NCBI GenBank assembly: GCA_937889205.1
Contig: CALARN010000141.1
Location: 1 to 8,964, forward strand
Reading direction: 5' to 3'
Length of the DNA: 8,964 nt
Source: an uncultured bacterium
GTDB taxonomy: Bacteria > Patescibacteriota > Dojkabacteria > B142 > OLB20
The notes beneath the pieces are model-generated. The model made no database searches. It was not told the origin of the DNA and was given only the letters and a program-made list of their open reading frames with translations. Of the stretch, positions 6,201-8,964 are shown piece by piece. Position numbers and translations under genes: made by a program. The number at the start of each line of letters is the position of its first letter. The stretch's first letter is position 1.

Positions 6201-6998
6201 ATCTTTGAATTGCAAATCACTACGCATCACCTGACCATTGGCCGGAAAGTACGGATTAAATTCAACTAATGCCGTCTCTACTTGTAATCCCCAAGATTGC
6301 AACATATTGCCAACCCAACGTGCAAATACACCTTCTTCACCATTGTTAAATGCCATGCTTTTAATAGGTGCGATAATATCAAAAAAATGACTGTATTCTA
6401 TACCAGCTTGATTAGTTAGTCCCTTTATTTCTTCCATCTTTGCTAAGAAATCTTGCCAAGCCGTAGATAATTTTGTACTTAAAGGGATTTCATTTCGAGG
6501 TAAAGCACAAATATAATCTTTGGCACCAACCTCTTGATACATTCTTTTAATTTCTGGTTGACGAGGTAGCCTTGATGAGCTTATTGAAATACCCAATAAC
6601 TGTAATAAATCTCTTTTAATTAGATTACCAAGTGTAGATAACCCTTCTTGATCTGTAGCTTGTTCTAATCTGCCGTGAGCAGGAAACAATGAAGGCAATA
6701 CAACAGCCTTTATTGCTTCACATTTTTTATGAAAATGCTTGCGCTCAGCCCTCACTAATACTCCATCAGTATCCATCGTCCCGATACGCGCAGATGGCTG
6801 AGTAATGAAGTAGCTTGCTGCTGCATGTAAATTAGGGAAGCCAAATACTTGTTGGGTTTCACGTACCGGATTCTCTGCTAAAGCATAATATGCTTCATCG
6901 TCTCTTTTATATGTTTTGCCTGTGGTTAAACCTGCAAGATTACGGTATGTTGCCCCTAATAATTGATCTTGACTTGGAACTGCATTAAAAATTGCCAT
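6192..6998 (-). CDS. Unknown protein with HAD-like motif I, second of a tandem pair
   Basis: The protein has no recognised name. With the ATG at 6998 it has 268 residues; a TTG two codons upstream (7004) is an alternative start, and neither has a Shine-Dalgarno sequence. Numbered from the TTG, a hydrophobic strand leads into D78TDGVLV (78-84). This matches motif I of the haloacid dehalogenase (HAD) superfamily, in which the first Asp is the nucleophile and the second the acid/base. LLGISISSSR (136-145), followed by a helix ending in GAKDYI, could be motif II. I cannot assign motifs III and IV with confidence; Lys178 and Asp209 are possible. There is no signal peptide or membrane helix, so it is probably cytoplasmic. 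It lies 33 bases after a gene with the same DTDGV motif, without a visible promoter between them, so they should be one transcript. A phosphatase or phosphotransferase role is inference. Confidence 0.7.
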   Translation of the reverse strand: MAIFNAVPSQDQLLGATYRNLAGLTTGKTYKRDDEAYYALAENPVRETQQVFGFPNLHAAASYFITQPSARIGTMDTDGVLVRAERKHFHKKCEAIKAVVLPSLFPAHGRLEQATDQEGLSTLGNLIKRDLLQLLGISISSSRLPRQPEIKRMYQEVGAKDYICALPRNEIPLSTKLSTAWQDFLAKMEEIKGLTNQAGIEYSHFFDIIAPIKSMAFNNGEEGVFARWVGNMLQSWGLQVETALVEFNPYFPANGQVMRSDLQFKDIT

Positions 6999-7031
6999 TA
7001 ACAAATTGATAAGTACTATAATTTAACCTCA

Positions 7032-7778
7032 TCAATAATCTATAGTCAATGGATTCTTTATAAATGGATTAATTGCAAATAAATTTATTTTTGGTAGTAA
7101 ATCATGTGAAATTTTACGACTTTTCACTAACTCATTAACTACAAATTGTGGAAAAAAAGCGTTGGTTATTCCTGTTCCGCGCATGAAATCATACCAAGTA
7201 AGAGGTAATAAGTTTAATGTATCAAAAACAAAATTGACGCGTTCCAATCTACCATCTTTGGATGCAACAAAATCACCAACGGAAGTCAGTAACGCCTCTC
7301 TGATGTAGGGTTCATTATTAAAAGGATTTTGTTGATCTTGCCCCAGAAAAATTTCAACTTTCCTGCTCTTAACCTGTTCACTAATTGAATTTGTAAATGG
7401 GAAAAAAGGTTTTCTATTAGTGGTTACCAAAAACTTATGCTGTTGCGATTGTAGACTCTCTAAAGCTGCAAATTGTTGTTCATCAAAAAGTGAACCAGCA
7501 TATACAAATACTCCGTCAGTATCACTTAATGTTAAACTTGAACCATTGTCTTGTGATGCTAATATAATCTCTGCGGCTCTTGCTGCGTTTTCTGTAAAGG
7601 TTAAGCTTGTCCTTTGTCTAATCTCTTCAGGAATCGCGATTGCCCTTGAAGCAAGCAATCTGGGTACCTCATTATGTAAGATATTCTGCCCTACAATACC
7701 AAGAAAGCCATTTGTAGGCTTTTTAATACTTCTGACTTCTGTTTCTTCTGGCACAAGGCTTGATTCAAATGTTGTCAT
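7032..7778 (-). CDS. Unknown protein with HAD-like motifs I and II, first of a tandem pair
   Basis: The 248-residue protein has no recognised name. LTLSDTDGVFVYAG (82-95) fits HAD motif I, with Asp86 as nucleophile and Asp88 as acid/base. KFLVTTNRKPFF (115-126) fits motif II, a hydrophobic strand ending in Thr. The spacing between them, about 30 residues, suits a HAD core with a small or absent cap. Motif IV is not clear; FVFDTL (183-188) and SVGDFV (166-171) are candidates. No signal peptide or transmembrane segment is seen. The region before motif I, rich in Ala and Glu (about 63-76), resembles that of the downstream gene, suggesting the two are diverged paralogues. The stop is TGA, followed two codons later by TAA. 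Expression is probably from the promoter at 7846-7874, with a structured leader. Confidence 0.72.
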   Translation of the reverse strand: MTTFESSLVPEETEVRSIKKPTNGFLGIVGQNILHNEVPRLLASRAIAIPEEIRQRTSLTFTENAARAAEIILASQDNGSSLTLSDTDGVFVYAGSLFDEQQFAALESLQSQQHKFLVTTNRKPFFPFTNSISEQVKSRKVEIFLGQDQQNPFNNEPYIREALLTSVGDFVASKDGRLERVNFVFDTLNLLPLTWYDFMRGTGITNAFFPQFVVNELVKSRKISHDLLPKINLFAINPFIKNPLTIDY

Positions 7779-7791
7779 GACAAATTTTACA

Positions 7792-7836
7792 AACTAGCTT
7801 TCTAAAACGCTAACTTCTTTGCATTATTACAAAGAA
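7792..7836 (-). promoter_or_regulatory. Two adjacent stem-loops in the leader of the HAD-like pair
   Basis: On the minus strand the leader first forms TTCTTTG-8 bases-CAAAGAA, a perfect 7-bp stem (7815-7836). A second 7-bp stem follows, AGTTAGC with GCTAGTT, containing two G-U pairs across a 10-base loop (7792-7815). The two share one base, so they stack or compete. They fill most of the roughly 60-base leader between the predicted start of transcription and the ATG at 7778. No known riboswitch is recognised. Neither stem is followed by a T run, so termination is unlikely; mRNA stability or translational control is possible. Confidence 0.35.
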
Positions 7837-7845
7837 CGAGCGGTT

Positions 7846-7874
7846 ATTATATTTTATTTATAAAACAAAGTAAA
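7846..7874 (-). promoter_or_regulatory. Promoter of the tandem HAD-like genes
   Basis: On the minus strand a perfect TATAAT (7846-7851) is preceded after exactly 17 bases by TTTACT (7869-7874, four of six). Transcription would start near 7839, at the foot of the first leader stem-loop. The -35 box ends 12 bases from that of the divergent promoter, so both promoters share a short control region. Confidence 0.6.
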
Positions 7875-7885
7875 GCATGGTGTAC

Positions 7886-7915
7886 TAGACTTCGGACAGA
7901 CATCTAGCATATAAT
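7886..7915 (+). promoter_or_regulatory. Promoter of the DUF1648-like / glycosyltransferase operon
   Basis: A perfect TATAAT (7910-7915) is preceded after 18 bases by TAGACT (7886-7891, four of six). The start of transcription would be near 7922, about 18 bases before the ATG at 7940. CTAGA (7885-7889) and TCTAG (7903-7907) form a short palindrome within the promoter. Confidence 0.55.
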
Positions 7916-7916
7916 C

Positions 7917-7935
7917 TCGTGATGTAATATCATGA
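7917..7935 (+). repeat. Palindrome at the predicted transcription start of the operon
   Basis: TCGTGAT (7917-7923) and ATCATGA (7929-7935) are inverted copies with one mismatch around a 5-base centre. The palindrome sits directly after the -10 box, over the predicted start of transcription and just before the ATG at 7940. This is a usual place for a repressor operator. No matching regulator gene is visible in the window. Confidence 0.35.
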
Positions 7936-7939
7936 AATA

Positions 7940-8413
7940 ATGGAAACAGTAAAGGAGACAAAAAGGGAAAAGAATACACAATTAGCAATGCCTATTAAAA
8001 ATGGCAAAACAGATGTTGTATACGGCTTAAAAAGAAAAATTGATAAGAGAATTACTTATGCCGGTATTATTCCATATTGGCGAAGCTTCTTCTTTGTAGC
8101 AGCATTGATGTCATCAATAACTAATGCGCTCATTATCAGTTATGTGCTTTATCGGTACTATACTGTGTTACCTGCCGACATACCTTTGTTTTATAATCAA
8201 GCAAGTCAAAATTGGCAAAATCTAGGAAAAAGCACTTTAATCGCTCTTCCAATTATCTTAATTGTTTTCGCCATCATTACCTCAATTTATTCTGCAAAGA
8301 TTTTTCATTTTGACCGTCGCTTAGTGTTAATGTTAAATATCTCAATTATTATTGCGAACATTTTACTAGCAATTGGCTTAGCGCAAATATTATCATTTAT
8401 TTTAATCTATTAA
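7940..8413 (+). CDS. Small DUF1648-like membrane protein
   Basis: The 157-residue protein has a charged cytoplasmic N-terminus of about 45 residues rich in Lys and Glu, then three membrane segments at about 50-72, 98-119 and 128-156. After the first helix comes VLPADIPLFYNQ (76-87). This resembles the short LP-x-IP-x-HY/FYN motif of DUF1648 proteins, whose biochemical role is unknown. It is cotranscribed with the sugar-1-phosphate transferase gene that begins 4 bases after its stop, so it may assist envelope polysaccharide or lipid-linked sugar synthesis; that is inference. Met17 is an alternative start, but the ATG at 7940 fits the promoter spacing. No Shine-Dalgarno sequence is present. The family call rests on the motif and topology only. 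Confidence 0.75.
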   Translation: METVKETKREKNTQLAMPIKNGKTDVVYGLKRKIDKRITYAGIIPYWRSFFFVAALMSSITNALIISYVLYRYYTVLPADIPLFYNQASQNWQNLGKSTLIALPIILIVFAIITSIYSAKIFHFDRRLVLMLNISIIIANILLAIGLAQILSFILIY

Positions 8414-8417
8414 GTTG

Positions 8418-8964
8418 ATGCCTGAGATTCAACCATATCTAGACATACTACCAACTCTACTTACTGTGCTTACAATTGCATTTATTATCACTCCCTTAAT
8501 TGGAACTATTGCTCAAAGATTTGGATTTGTTGACCTACCTCAAGCTAAAAGAAAGCGTACCGATAGAAGTATTGCTACAAGAATTCATACTGAAGAGAAG
8601 CTACGCATCGGTGGGCTAGCAGTATTAGTCCCTTTTGTGATTGTCGCTTTTTCACAAATGCAAACAAATCCGCAAATTAGCGGGCTTGTTTGGGGTTTAA
8701 CCATCTTGATAATTGGTGGTGTCATTGATGACAAGTACGAGCTTAGCCCCAGCAAACAAATGCTAATACAGTTCATTGCTGCATTAATAGCTGTGCTTAG
8801 CGGTATTACCATCACTGGTATAACCCTTGCCGGTACAATACTAGACTTCAATTTACTTGAACAACCCCTGAATTTTGGCTTGTTTGTATATAATATGGTA
8901 CTTCCAGCTGATTTAATCACCATTATTTGGATTTTAGGTATTGTAAACGCAATCAATTGGATGA
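8418..8964 (+). CDS. MraY/WecA-family polyprenyl-phosphate sugar-1-phosphate transferase, 3' end beyond the window
   Basis: The 182 visible codons form the N-terminal half of a glycosyltransferase family 4 type membrane enzyme. It transfers a sugar 1-phosphate, usually N-acetylglucosamine 1-phosphate, from a UDP-sugar to undecaprenyl phosphate on the cytoplasmic face. Seen in order are a first membrane helix (about 10-32), FGFVDLP (35-41), RIGGLAVLV (63-71), the catalytic-type pair in GGVIDDKYELSPSKQ (100-114, Asp104-Asp105), and WILGIVNAINWM (171-182). The last would continue into the usual NAxNxxDG motif. The loop between FGFVDLP and the GG is longer and more basic than in typical WecA and keeps His57. 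The WecA/TagO/RfbO type fits better than MraY, whose motifs differ. The start is the only ATG near the preceding stop, giving a 4-base gap and probable coupling. Confidence 0.9.
   Translation, partial: MPEIQPYLDILPTLLTVLTIAFIITPLIGTIAQRFGFVDLPQAKRKRTDRSIATRIHTEEKLRIGGLAVLVPFVIVAFSQMQTNPQISGLVWGLTILIIGGVIDDKYELSPSKQMLIQFIAALIAVLSGITITGITLAGTILDFNLLEQPLNFGLFVYNMVLPADLITIIWILGIVNAINWM

Noticed and set aside
7032..7034. TGA reassigned to glycine (code 25), as in some Patescibacteria
   Set aside because: TGA serves as the stop of the gene at 7032-7778 and I saw no in-frame TGA within the other reading frames. Reading through would add only two codons, so the standard bacterial code is the simpler choice, though this one stop is not decisive.
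7420..7797. Plus-strand open frame of 125 codons, rich in Cys and Ser
   Set aside because: It runs antisense to the first HAD-like gene, whose motifs are well formed; the composition is that of a shadow frame.
8585..8956. Minus-strand open frame of 123 codons
   Set aside because: It is antisense to the MraY/WecA-family gene, whose plus-strand motifs are clear.
1..8964. Archaeal origin, suggested by carS and the inositol-phosphate-type synthase
   Set aside because: Several well-spaced -35/-10 promoters, an intrinsic terminator and a DgkA gene fit bacteria; both lipid families also occur in bacteria.
1..8964. CRISPR array, insertion sequence or integrase site
   Set aside because: No regularly spaced repeats, transposase or integrase motifs, or target-site duplications were seen. 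The tRNA-Asn gene has no duplicated 3' end nearby that would suggest an attachment site.

Overview
The window is AT-rich, gene-dense bacterial DNA with ten protein genes, two of them cut by the window edges, and one tRNA gene. It most resembles a member of the Candidate Phyla Radiation (Patescibacteria). The reasons are short intergenic gaps, several lineage-type unknown proteins, a DUF916-like surface protein, a CarS-family CDP-lipid synthase in an otherwise bacterial setting, and no recognisable Shine-Dalgarno sequence in front of any start codon. Sigma70-type -35/-10 promoters and an intrinsic terminator argue against an archaeon, although two lipid genes have archaeal relatives. The phylum call is inference; I cannot place it more finely.

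Left part (1-3410, all minus strand): a large secreted NHL/beta-propeller protein whose 3' end lies outside the window, with a good promoter. Behind it lie tRNA-Asn(GUU), an intrinsic terminator, and a DUF916-like cell-surface protein with a signal peptide and a C-terminal membrane anchor.

Middle part (3492-6146): a compact membrane-lipid cluster. A CDP-alcohol phosphatidyltransferase of the phosphatidylinositol-phosphate/archaetidylinositol-phosphate synthase type is divergent from a two-gene unit. That unit is an unrecognised protein with protein-kinase-like fold motifs, overlapping by 8 bases a CarS (CDP-archaeol synthase family) gene. A DgkA-type lipid kinase runs toward carS and overlaps its 3' end by 20 bases. 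Together these could make a CDP-activated lipid, attach a polyol-phosphate head group, and phosphorylate or recycle lipid alcohols. The kinase-like protein has no assigned role and is the best candidate for something undescribed.

Right part (6192-7778, minus): two tandem genes of unknown function. Each carries a HAD-like D-T-D-G-V motif about 80 residues from the N-terminus, and they appear to share one promoter whose leader can form stem-loops. Divergent from them (7940-8964, plus) is a two-gene operon: a small DUF1648-like membrane protein, then the start of a MraY/WecA-family polyprenyl-phosphate sugar-1-phosphate transferase that runs off the right edge.

No CRISPR array, insertion sequence, phage gene or rRNA was seen. 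No stretch over 300 bases lacks a gene.
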